64,000 nt of DNA from Amycolatopsis cihanbeyliensis (GTDB lineage: Bacteria > Actinomycetota > Actinomycetes > Mycobacteriales > Pseudonocardiaceae): positions 2,882,501-2,946,500 of the forward strand of contig NZ_VFML01000001.1 of the NCBI RefSeq assembly GCF_006715045.1, written 5' to 3'. Positions 9,022 to 15,782 of this stretch are shown here, one piece after another (within the stretch, counting starts at the first letter, position 1; every line of letters starts with the position of its first letter). A program made the position numbers and the translations under genes. Under the pieces are notes generated by a model. The model was not told the origin of the DNA, ran no database searches, and worked only from the letters and a program-made list of their open reading frames with translations.

Positions 9022-9699
9022 ATGGGCACCGTCCGGGTGGTGATCGCCGACGATCAGGCGCTGCTGCGGGGCAGCTTCCGGATGCTGGTCGACGCGGCCG
9101 AGGACCTGACCGTGGTAGCCGAGGCGGGCACCGGCGTGGAGGCGGTCACGGCCACCCGGCGTACCGCGCCGGACGTGGTGCTGATGGACGTGCGGATGCC
9201 GGAGATGGACGGGATCGAGGCCACCAGGCTGATCTGCGGTGAGGGCGGTTCGGTCCGGGTGGTCATCCTGACCACGTTCGATCTGGACACCTACGTGTAC
9301 TCGGCACTGCGGGCCGGGGCGAGCGGGTTCCTGCTGAAGGACACCCCACCGGCCGACCTGCTGAGCGCTGTCCGCACGGTGGCGGCCGGCGAGGCACTGC
9401 TCGCGCCGACGGTGACCCGGCGGCTGATCGCGGAGTTCGTCCGGCGGCCGGAACGGCGGCGGGACCCGAGCAACCTGCTGGCCCGCTCGCTGGACGGGGT
9501 GACCGACCGGGAGCGCGAGGTGTTGAGCCTGATCGCGTCCGGCCTCTCCAACACCGAGATCGCCGGGGAGCTGCACCTCAGCATGGCCACGGTGAAGACC
9601 CACATCGGCCGGTTGCTGGCCAAGCTGCACGCCCGCGACCGCGCCCAGCTGGTGATCATCGCCTACGAATCCGGCCTCGCCCCCGGTCACGGGGTGTAG
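9022..9699 (+). CDS. LuxR/NarL-family response regulator
   Basis: A 225-residue regulator. The receiver domain has acidic residues ADD (10-11), phospho-acceptor Asp56 in VVLMDVRMP and the switch Lys in FLLKD. The C-terminal LuxR HTH reads LTDREREVL-like then SNTEIAGELHLSMATVKTH. ATG 9022 is chosen because AAGGAG (9010-9015) precedes it and the protein then begins at the first beta strand. An in-frame ATG at 8932, overlapping the kinase stop, would add a 30-residue proline/serine/arginine-rich tail unlike the family. It is the cognate partner of the upstream kinase, and its targets are unknown. Its last 13 bases overlap the end of the convergent RpiR gene. Confidence 0.88.
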   Translation: MGTVRVVIADDQALLRGSFRMLVDAAEDLTVVAEAGTGVEAVTATRRTAPDVVLMDVRMPEMDGIEATRLICGEGGSVRVVILTTFDLDTYVYSALRAGASGFLLKDTPPADLLSAVRTVAAGEALLAPTVTRRLIAEFVRRPERRRDPSNLLARSLDGVTDREREVLSLIASGLSNTEIAGELHLSMATVKTHIGRLLAKLHARDRAQLVIIAYESGLAPGHGV

Positions 9700-10550
9700 G
9701 TGTCGAACTCGGCGAGCAGTTCCTCGTCGGCGAGGAGCTCGGCGCGGGTGCGGGTTCCGGAGCGGAGGGCGACCTCGGTGGCCAACGCCTGCACCAGGGT
9801 GGTGAACGCGGTGAGCGAGCGCAGCACCGTGCCGCCCGCGGTCTCCACGTACAGCGTGACCTCGGCGTACTCGGCCAGCGGTGAGGCCGGGTTGTCGGTC
9901 AGCGCCACCGTGCGCAGGCCGCGCCGGCGGGCGTGGGCGAACGCCCGCACGGTGTCCGCGGTGTAGCGGTGGATGGACAGCGCCACCAGCACGTCCCCCT
10001 CGGCCAGCTCGCGCAGCTCGTCCGGTAGTGCGGCGGCCGCCGCGGCGAGCTGGCGCACCCCGGGCCGGACCAGGCGCAGCAGGTAGGCCAGCAGGTAGGC
10101 GGGCGCGAAGCACTTGCGCAGCCCGAGCACGTGCACCGACCCGGCCTCGGCCAGCAGGCCGACCACCCGCTCCCAGTCGGCGGGGTCGAGCAGGGCCAGC
10201 GTGCGGTCCAGGTTGGCCCTGTCCCGCGCGACCACCCCGGCGAGGTCACCTGCGCGCACCTCGGCCTGGTCGAAACGCCGCACCAGCTGCGCCTGCTCGG
10301 CGAGCTGCTGCCGGCACAGCTCGACCAGCGCGGGGTACCCGCCGAGGCCGAGGGCGGTGGCGAACCGCACCAGCGAGGACTCGTGCACCCCGGCCAGCTT
10401 CGCCGTCTGGGAGATGCTGCGGAACGCGGTGCCCTCCGGGTCGGTCAGCAGCAGTTCGGCGATCCGCCGCTGCCCCGCGGCCAGCCCGGGCAGCCGCGCA
10501 CGTAGCTGGTCGCGGAGTTCGGCGTAGGTACTCGGCGACATACCGCCCAT
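9687..10550 (-). CDS. RpiR/MurR-family transcriptional regulator
   Basis: A 287-residue protein with the RpiR layout: an N-terminal HTH_6 domain (residues about 10-85, with RIAELLLTDP and VHESSLVRFATALG) and a C-terminal SIS sugar-phosphate binding domain (about 125-260, with VHVLGLRKCFAPA and LVALSIHRYTADT). Family members sense a phosphosugar or another phosphorylated ligand. It diverges from a PLP aminotransferase with a palindrome between the two starts, which makes that gene the likely target. ATG 10541 is an alternative start three codons in. Confidence 0.85.
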   Translation of the reverse strand: MGGMSPSTYAELRDQLRARLPGLAAGQRRIAELLLTDPEGTAFRSISQTAKLAGVHESSLVRFATALGLGGYPALVELCRQQLAEQAQLVRRFDQAEVRAGDLAGVVARDRANLDRTLALLDPADWERVVGLLAEAGSVHVLGLRKCFAPAYLLAYLLRLVRPGVRQLAAAAAALPDELRELAEGDVLVALSIHRYTADTVRAFAHARRRGLRTVALTDNPASPLAEYAEVTLYVETAGGTVLRSLTAFTTLVQALATEVALRSGTRTRAELLADEELLAEFDTYTP

Positions 10551-10563
10551 CCTGACGCAAGTT

Positions 10564-10593
10564 CAATTGCGTTGTACAGTAGAAGCGCAATTG
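10564..10593. promoter_or_regulatory. Inverted repeat between rpiR-type gene and aminotransferase
   Basis: CAATTGCG (10564-10571) is repeated in inverted form as CGCAATTG (10586-10593) with a 14-bp spacer, in the 67-bp gap between divergent starts. The AT-rich arms stand out from the surrounding DNA. Autoregulation by the RpiR protein and joint control of the aminotransferase is the natural inference. Confidence 0.65.
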
Positions 10594-10617
10594 TCACTGC
10601 ACTTCGGGAGGCGGATC

Positions 10618-11850
10618 GTGGTTCGGCATTCGGCCACGCTGGCCATCAACGAACGGCTGGAGGCCAAGCGCGCGGCCGGCGAGCGGGTGCTGCACCTCGG
10701 TTTCGGCGAGGCGGGTCTGCCGGTACCGCCGGCGGTAGCCACGGTCCTCGCCGAGGCGGCGGGCAGCAACGGCTACGGCCCGGTGGCCGGCTCGGCACGG
10801 GCCCGCGCCGCCGTCGCCGGGTACTTCTCCCGGCGCGGCCTGCCCACCGAGGCCGACCGGGTGTTACTCGCCCCTGGCAGCAAGGCACTGCTGTTCGCGC
10901 TGCTGTCCGTGTTGCCCGGCGACGTCGTGCTGCCCCGGCCGTGCTGGGTGAGCTACGCCGCCCAGGCCGCGCTGGCAGGCAAGCAGGTGATCGACGTGCC
11001 GATCCCGCCGGCGGCGGGCGGGGTGCCGGAGCCGCGGGTCCTGGAGACGGCACTGGCCGAGGCCCGCGCGGCCGGGGCCGAGCCGGGCGTGCTGATCCTG
11101 ACCGTGCCGGACAACCCGACCGGCACCGTGGCCGGACCCGAGCTGATCGAGCAGGTCTGCGCGGTGGCCGACCGGCACGGGTTGGTGGTGATCTCCGACG
11201 AGATCTACCGCGACCTGGTGCACGAGGGCAGCGTGTACAGCCCGGCGACCGTGCTGGCGCACCGCACCGTGGTGACCGCGGGGCTGAGCAAGAACCTGGC
11301 GCTCGGCGGATACCGGATCGGGTTCGCCAGGCTGCCCAGCGGCCCCGGCGCGACCCGGTTGCGCACCGAGCTGATCGGAGTGGCCAGCGAGGTCTGGTCC
11401 AGCCTGCCCGCCCCGATGCAGGAGGTCGCGGCCTACGCGCTGGACGAGCCGGCGGAGGTACGCGAGCACATCGAGCGTGGCCTGCGCCTGCACCGCACGG
11501 TCGCGGCGGCGGTGCACCGGGAGTTCCTGGCCGCGGGTGCCTCCGCCCGCGCGCCGCAGGCGGGTTTCTACCTCTACCCGGACCTGGAGTCCTGGCGCGG
11601 CAAGGGCTTCGCCACCGGCAAGCAGCTCACCGAGCATCTGCTGAACCGGCACGGGGTCGGGGTGCTCGCCGGCGTGGAGTTCGGGGACGACCCCGGTGCC
11701 CTGCGCTTCCGGGTGGCCACCAGCCTGCTCTACGGCAGCAGCACCGAGCAGCGCTGGGCCGCCCTGCACAGCGAGGACCCGCTGTCCTGCGAGTGGATCG
11801 CCGAAGCACTGACCCACCTGCGCACCGCCCTCACCCCCAGGGAGCCCTGA
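10618..11850 (+). CDS. PLP-dependent aminotransferase, class I/II
   Basis: A 410-residue fold-type I aminotransferase. GTG 10618 is preferred since GGGAGG (10606-10611) lies seven bases upstream. The earlier in-frame ATG at 10567 sits inside the operator palindrome. Signature residues are the Asn of PDNPTGT, the Asp-Glu-Ile-Tyr of ISDEIYRDL (pyridine ring contact) and the Schiff-base Lys in TAGLSKNLALGGYRIGF. The arginine for the carboxylate is in LRFRVATS. It resembles AspC/ArAT-like enzymes acting on amino acids, but the substrate cannot be fixed. The divergent RpiR regulator suggests induction by a metabolite. Its stop codon lies inside the outer arm of a long hairpin shared with the convergent DtxR gene. 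Confidence 0.85.
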   Translation: MVRHSATLAINERLEAKRAAGERVLHLGFGEAGLPVPPAVATVLAEAAGSNGYGPVAGSARARAAVAGYFSRRGLPTEADRVLLAPGSKALLFALLSVLPGDVVLPRPCWVSYAAQAALAGKQVIDVPIPPAAGGVPEPRVLETALAEARAAGAEPGVLILTVPDNPTGTVAGPELIEQVCAVADRHGLVVISDEIYRDLVHEGSVYSPATVLAHRTVVTAGLSKNLALGGYRIGFARLPSGPGATRLRTELIGVASEVWSSLPAPMQEVAAYALDEPAEVREHIERGLRLHRTVAAAVHREFLAAGASARAPQAGFYLYPDLESWRGKGFATGKQLTEHLLNRHGVGVLAGVEFGDDPGALRFRVATSLLYGSSTEQRWAALHSEDPLSCEWIAEALTHLRTALTPREP

Positions 11851-11925
11851 ACGTGGCGTTCAGGGCGTCAGACGTCTCAAAAGTGCCGTTCGGGACGTCT
11901 GACGCCGCGATAGCCACGTTCAGGG
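11845..11925. terminator. Two-tier bidirectional hairpin
   Basis: The outer arms, CCCTGAACGTGGC (11845-11857) and GCCACGTTCAGGG (11913-11925), are perfectly complementary. The inner arms, GGCGTCAGACGTC (11864-11876) and GACGTCTGACGCC (11894-11906), are also perfect. They are separated by unpaired internal loops of 6 and 6 bases and a 17-base apical loop. The element lies exactly between the convergent aminotransferase and DtxR genes, so bidirectional termination is likely. No T-run is present. Confidence 0.75.
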
Positions 11926-11928
11926 CAT

Positions 11929-12660
11929 TTACCGCATGGCTACGGAGAGGGCCTGGGCGATCTCCCTGCCGAGGGCGTGCGTTGCCGAATCCGGTGGGGC
12001 ACCGACCCGCACCACGACCGGGCCGCCGAAGGGCTGCCGCTCCACCACCTCGATCCGCTCGCCGAGGCTGATCGCGTGCTCGGACAGGTACCGCAGCAGC
12101 TCGGGATCGGTGTCCCAGACCCGGACGATCTCGCCGACCGCCCCCGGCTGCAGCTCGTCCAGCAATCGGGTCGGCAGCTCCTCGATACTGCCGTCCGCGG
12201 CCGGGATCGGGTCCCCGTGCGGGTCGCGCACCGGGTTGCCCAGCTTGGCAGCGATGCGTTCGATCAGCAGGTCGGAGACCACATGCTCGAGCAGGTCGGC
12301 CTCGGGATGCACCTCGTCCCAGGTGTAGCCGAGCTCGGAGACCAGGTAGGACTCGATCAGCCGGTGCCTGCGCAGCACCGACCGCGCCAGCAGCCTGCCC
12401 TCCCCGGTGAGCTCGATGCCCCGGTACGGCACGTGCGCCACCAAGCCCTGCTGGGACAGCTTGGTCACCATCCCGGACGCCGAGGACGGGCTCACCGCCA
12501 GCCTGGTCGCCAGCGAGGTGTTGGTGACCTCCTCGCCACGCTCCGCGAGGCCGTAGATCGCCCGCACGTAGTCCTCGATGGCGGAGGATCGCCGGTTGGG
12601 GCTGTCCGAGCTTGTTTCTGAACGCGCGACACGATCGGCTCGGCCGGGCTGGGACTCCAT
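11929..12660 (-). CDS. DtxR/MntR-family metal-dependent repressor, start inside a repeat
   Basis: A 243-residue member of the DtxR family: N-terminal winged HTH (residues about 28-90, AIEDYVRAIY, SSASGMVTKL), the metal-binding/dimerisation domain (about 90-165, with HRLIESYL, LEHVVSDLLIERI) and a C-terminal SH3-like FeoA domain (about 175-240). Family members bind Fe2+ or Mn2+ and repress uptake or siderophore genes. ATG 12660 follows GGAAGGTG. Start and signal both lie inside dispersed repeat copy A, and no ATG, GTG or TTG occurs between the repeat edge and the HTH core except a GTG within helix 1. The first 17-18 residues are therefore repeat-encoded. Isochorismate synthase about 8 kb away is a possible but unproved target. 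Confidence 0.82.
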   Translation of the reverse strand: MESQPGRADRVARSETSSDSPNRRSSAIEDYVRAIYGLAERGEEVTNTSLATRLAVSPSSASGMVTKLSQQGLVAHVPYRGIELTGEGRLLARSVLRRHRLIESYLVSELGYTWDEVHPEADLLEHVVSDLLIERIAAKLGNPVRDPHGDPIPAADGSIEELPTRLLDELQPGAVGEIVRVWDTDPELLRYLSEHAISLGERIEVVERQPFGGPVVVRVGAPPDSATHALGREIAQALSVAMR

Positions 12661-12830
12661 CACGAACGTCACCTTCCGCAGGTCGTGCGCCCGACCTCGC
12701 CGCTCGTGGGCAGCTTGCCGCGAGCACCGTGGCGCGAAGCGCATCCGTGTGGGCGACGGTGGGAGACGGGCGGGCGCGTCCTCCTACTCGCCTCGTGTGG
12801 TCGAGTCCAGTTCGGGAACAGACGCTCGAG
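12608..12830 (-). repeat. Dispersed repeat, copy A (223 bp)
   Basis: Read on the minus strand it aligns along nearly its full length with copy C (27181-27400) and, apart from a central segment, with copy B (20377-20540). Its ends are imperfect inverted repeats: GAGCTTGTTTCTGAAC at 12608 and, inverted, GTTCGGGAACAGACGCTC up to 12830. The central part contains CCCGTCTCCCACC. The element covers the promoter-proximal region, ribosome binding site and first codons of the DtxR gene. No transposase is present, so it is MITE-like at most. Confidence 0.8.
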
Positions 12831-12863
12831 CATGGCACCCACGATACGGCGACCGGCCGGCGT

Positions 12864-13310
12864 TCACGCGCCTGGCCGCCAGCGGTAACGCACCCAGCCC
12901 GGGACCGGCAACGCGCCGAGCTCGGCGTAGAAGGCGGCCGCCTTCCGGTTGTCCGCCTGCATGTCCCACTCGACCCGGCCACTGGTGCGGGCCCGCAGCT
13001 CGGCCAGCAGCTCCCGGCCGAGCCCGTGCCTGCGATACGCGGGCCGGACGAAGATGTCGTCCAGCCAGATCCCCGGCCTCGCCTCCCAGGTGGAGAAGTT
13101 CCAGCAGCAGAACGCCATCCCGGCCACCGTGCCCGGCGCGTCCGGCGGTTCGGAGATCAACACCCACGCCTTGGGGTCCGCGCCGAACAGGTGGCCCTTC
13201 ATCTCGGCGCGGTCGAGCACCAGCTCGTCATTGCCCTCGTACCGCGCGTGTTCCTCGATGAGCGCGCAGATCTCGTCCACATCGCCTGGTTCGGCGTCCC
13301 GGACCGGCAT
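12864..13310 (-). CDS. GNAT family N-acetyltransferase
   Basis: A 148-residue single GNAT domain. It begins VRDAEPGDVDEICALI (beta1-alpha1), has the acceptor-side motif WLDDIFVRPAYR and the acetyl-CoA pyrophosphate loop RRHGLGRELL (R-x-x-G-x-G), then the DNRKAAAFYAELGA C-terminal motif. Spacing and the DDIFV motif resemble diamine (spermidine/spermine) acetyltransferase-like proteins, but many GNATs share this. ATG 13310 follows GAGGAGAGG. It lies downstream of, and on the same strand as, the YtcJ-type amidohydrolase with 64 bp between them, so they may share a transcript. Confidence 0.82.
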   Translation of the reverse strand: MPVRDAEPGDVDEICALIEEHARYEGNDELVLDRAEMKGHLFGADPKAWVLISEPPDAPGTVAGMAFCCWNFSTWEARPGIWLDDIFVRPAYRRHGLGRELLAELRARTSGRVEWDMQADNRKAAAFYAELGALPVPGWVRYRWRPGA

Positions 13311-13332
13311 CGGTCTCCTCTCCTCGTTCTCG

Positions 13333-13377
13333 GGCCATTCCGGCCACTCGGCCCACTCAGGCCATTCAGACCATTCA
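13333..13377. repeat. 9-bp tandem repeat at a gene junction
   Basis: Five consecutive 9-bp units variant on GGCCATTCA occupy 13333-13377. The last unit contains the stop codon of the amidohydrolase, and the array fills most of the gap to the GNAT gene. Slipped-strand expansion could alter intergenic length, but no function is evident. Confidence 0.75.
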
Positions 13378-14982
13378 GGACCGCTGATACACCAGCTCGC
13401 CGCCGATGACCGTGCCGAGAACCCGCACCGAGTCCAGGTTCGCCTCCTCGGTCGGGTCCGCGGACAGCACCGCGAAGTCGGCCAGCTTCCCCGGTTCCAG
13501 CGTGCCGAGGTCCCGCTCGCGGAAGGCCGCGTAGGCGGAACCCGCCGTGTAGGCGCGCAGGGCCTGCGCCGGGGTCAGCGCCTCGGCGGCGCCGAGCGGT
13601 TGCCCACCCGCGGTCCGCCTGCGCACCAGGTCGGCGATGCCGAGCAACGGCGCGCCCCGCACCACCGGCCGGTCCGAGCTGCCGGGCAGCACGCAGCCCG
13701 CGTCCAGGAAACTGCGCCCCCGGTAGCACCAGTCCGCGCGCTCCGGCCCCAGCGCGGCCAGCATGCCGTCGCCGATCTCGTGCACGAACCGCCCCTGTGG
13801 CACCGGGATCAACCCCAGTCCGGCCAGCCTGCGCAGTTCGCCGGGCGGGATCACCCCGCAGTGCTCGATCCGGTGCCGGTGGTCGGCCCGCGGGTACCTG
13901 GCCAGCGCCGCGGCGTAGGCGTCCAGTACCGCGGTGACCGCCCGGTCGCCGATCGCGTGCGTGGCCACCTGCCAGCCGGCGGCATGCGCCCGCAGGATGG
14001 TCTCGGCCAGCTCCCGCTCCGGTAGCTGGAAGTAACCCCGGTTGCCCGGTTCACCCGCGAAGTCCTCGTGCATCGCCGAGGTCCGGCCGATCAGCGAACC
14101 GTCGGCGAAGATCTTCATCGGCCCGATCCGCAGCCAGTCGTCGCCGAACCCGCTGCGCATGCCGAGGTCGAGGGAGAAGGCGACCTCGTCGGACTCGGCG
14201 TGCTCGATCTCGTGCAGCACGCTGGAGGCCACCATCAGGGTGCCGCGTACCCGCAGCACGCCCTCCTCGCGGGCCCGCTGGTAGGCGGCCAGCTCGCACG
14301 GCGTCTCGCCGACCAGCCCGCCACCGATCCCGGCCTCCTGCACGCTGGTGATCCCCTCGGCGAGGAACCGCTCGCTCGCCCGGTCGATCGCCCGGACCAC
14401 GGTGTCCAGCGGGGTCGGGTAGATCAGTGGCCGCAGCAGCAGCTGCGCCTGTTCCCGCAGCAGCCCGGTCGGCGAACCGGTGGCGTCGGTCACCACGTCC
14501 CCGCCCACCGGCACGTTGCCGAGGTCGAGCCGCTCGAGCACGGCCGAGTTGACCACCGACATGTGCCCCGAGGTGTGCTTGAGCCGCACCGGATGCTCCG
14601 GCGCGGCCCGGTCAAGGCCCTGCCGGGTGGGGTGCCCGCCGGCCAGCTTGTTCTGGTCGTAGCCGCTGCCCACGACCCAGCGGCCAGCGGGCAGGGTCGC
14701 GGCCCTGCGCGCGATCGCGTCGTAGACGTCCTCGACGCTCGCGCAGGCATCCGGGCCGAGCGGCACCTCGTCCAGGCTCATCCCGAACCAGGCCAGGTGG
14801 TTGTGCGCGTCGTGGAAACCGGGGACCACGCATGAGCCCGCCAGGTCGACCCGCTCCCGCGCGCTCAGCGCGGCGGCCCCCGCACCGAGCGCCACGATCC
14901 GCCCGTGCAGCACCGCCACGGCCGAGGAGATCCCACCCGGCACGAGCACCCGGGCGTTCTCGAAAACCGCGTCCACCCGCAT
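13375..14982 (-). CDS. YtcJ-like amidohydrolase (amidohydrolase 3 family)
   Basis: A 535-residue metal-dependent hydrolase of the YtcJ/exoenzyme-regulatory AepA type. The N-terminal beta-sandwich is followed by the metal motif GFHDAHNHL (about 54-62). Further ligand regions are KIFADGSLIGRTS, the His of VATHAIGDRA and RIEHCGVI, and the late Asp/Ser region LPGSSDRPV. The C-terminal LEPGKLADFAVL strand closes the composite site. Family members hydrolyse diverse cyclic or N-acyl amides. It diverges from the enoyl-CoA hydratase/acyl-CoA ligase/TetR operon across an 18-bp palindrome, suggesting a shared regulator and a role in releasing a carboxylic acid that the ligase then activates (inference). 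Confidence 0.83.
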   Translation of the reverse strand: MRVDAVFENARVLVPGGISSAVAVLHGRIVALGAGAAALSARERVDLAGSCVVPGFHDAHNHLAWFGMSLDEVPLGPDACASVEDVYDAIARRAATLPAGRWVVGSGYDQNKLAGGHPTRQGLDRAAPEHPVRLKHTSGHMSVVNSAVLERLDLGNVPVGGDVVTDATGSPTGLLREQAQLLLRPLIYPTPLDTVVRAIDRASERFLAEGITSVQEAGIGGGLVGETPCELAAYQRAREEGVLRVRGTLMVASSVLHEIEHAESDEVAFSLDLGMRSGFGDDWLRIGPMKIFADGSLIGRTSAMHEDFAGEPGNRGYFQLPERELAETILRAHAAGWQVATHAIGDRAVTAVLDAYAAALARYPRADHRHRIEHCGVIPPGELRRLAGLGLIPVPQGRFVHEIGDGMLAALGPERADWCYRGRSFLDAGCVLPGSSDRPVVRGAPLLGIADLVRRRTAGGQPLGAAEALTPAQALRAYTAGSAYAAFRERDLGTLEPGKLADFAVLSADPTEEANLDSVRVLGTVIGGELVYQRS

Positions 14983-14992
14983 GCCGCCGACT

Positions 14993-15010
14993 CTATCGAT
15001 CGATCGATAG
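14993..15010. promoter_or_regulatory. Perfect 18-bp palindromic operator
   Basis: CTATCGATCGATCGATAG is exactly self-complementary. It lies 10 bp from the amidohydrolase start and 19 bp before ATG 15030. A TAGGCT at 15017-15022 would make a -10 box seven bases from ATG 15030, so the right-hand gene may have a leaderless transcript with the palindrome over the -35 position. The TetR encoded at the end of the right-hand operon is the obvious candidate ligand. Confidence 0.8.
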
Positions 15011-15029
15011 AACGTCTAGGCTCGCGGGT

Positions 15030-15782
15030 ATGGACACCGTGGAACTCACCCTCGACGGCGGTATCGCCGTGCTCAGGCTGAACCGGCCCGAGCGGCTGAA
15101 CGCCGTGGTCCCCGCCCTGGTGGACGACCTGCTCACCGCGCTGGACAGGGCCGCGGCCGAGCCGGGAACCCGCGCGCTCGTGCTGACCGGTAACGGTCGC
15201 GCCTTCTGCGCGGGCCACGACCTCAAGGAACCGGCGCCCGAGGGCGACTCGCGGGCCCGGTTGGAGCGGCTGCAGGAGGTGACCCGCCGGATCAGGGCAC
15301 TGCCGCAACCGGTGCTCGCCGCCGTGCACGGCTACGCGATCGGCGCGGGCGCGGAGTTCGCGCTGGGCTGCGACCTGGTGCTGGCCGCCGAGGACGCCGT
15401 GTTCGGCTTCCCCGAGGCCGGCCTCGGGCTGAGCGTGACCGGGGCTGCCTCCCGGCTGCTCCCGCTGCTGGTCGGCCCGCTCAAGGCCAAGGAGCTGCTG
15501 CTGCTCGGCGAGCGGATCGACGCCGCGACCGCGCGCCGGCTCGGCCTGGTCAACGAGGTGCTGCCGACCGGCGAGCTGATGTCCACGGCGCTGGCGTGGG
15601 CGGGCCGGATCGCCGGGCAGCCCGCTTCCTCGACCACGCTGGCCAAGCGGGCCCTCGACCAGGGCATCGAAGGGGCCGTGGAGACCGCGCTGGAGCTCGA
15701 GGTGAGCCACGCCCTGCTCACCGAGCACTCGGTCGCCCTCGCCCACTCGACCGCGGAGTTCCGCGCGCGGAGCGAACGATGA
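15030..15782 (+). CDS. Enoyl-CoA hydratase/isomerase family protein
   Basis: A 250-residue crotonase-fold protein. It has the CoA-binding/oxyanion motifs ALVLTGNGRAFCAGHDLKE (first oxyanion NH at the GHDL region) and YAIGAGAEFALGCDLVLA. The catalytic position EAGLGLSVTGAA retains the Glu of FPEAGLG that matches the hydratase Glu region. Crotonase family members hydrate, isomerise or hydrolyse acyl-CoA thioesters. ATG 15030 lies seven bases after a possible -10, with no ribosome binding site, hinting at leaderless translation. It overlaps the acyl-CoA ligase by ATGA and is co-transcribed with it and TetR. Confidence 0.87.
   Translation: MDTVELTLDGGIAVLRLNRPERLNAVVPALVDDLLTALDRAAAEPGTRALVLTGNGRAFCAGHDLKEPAPEGDSRARLERLQEVTRRIRALPQPVLAAVHGYAIGAGAEFALGCDLVLAAEDAVFGFPEAGLGLSVTGAASRLLPLLVGPLKAKELLLLGERIDAATARRLGLVNEVLPTGELMSTALAWAGRIAGQPASSTTLAKRALDQGIEGAVETALELEVSHALLTEHSVALAHSTAEFRARSER

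Noticed and set aside
12660..12744. DtxR start at ATG 12744
   Set aside because: The added residues (MRFAPRCSRQAAH) are translated repeat DNA without a ribosome binding site, whereas ATG 12660 has one.
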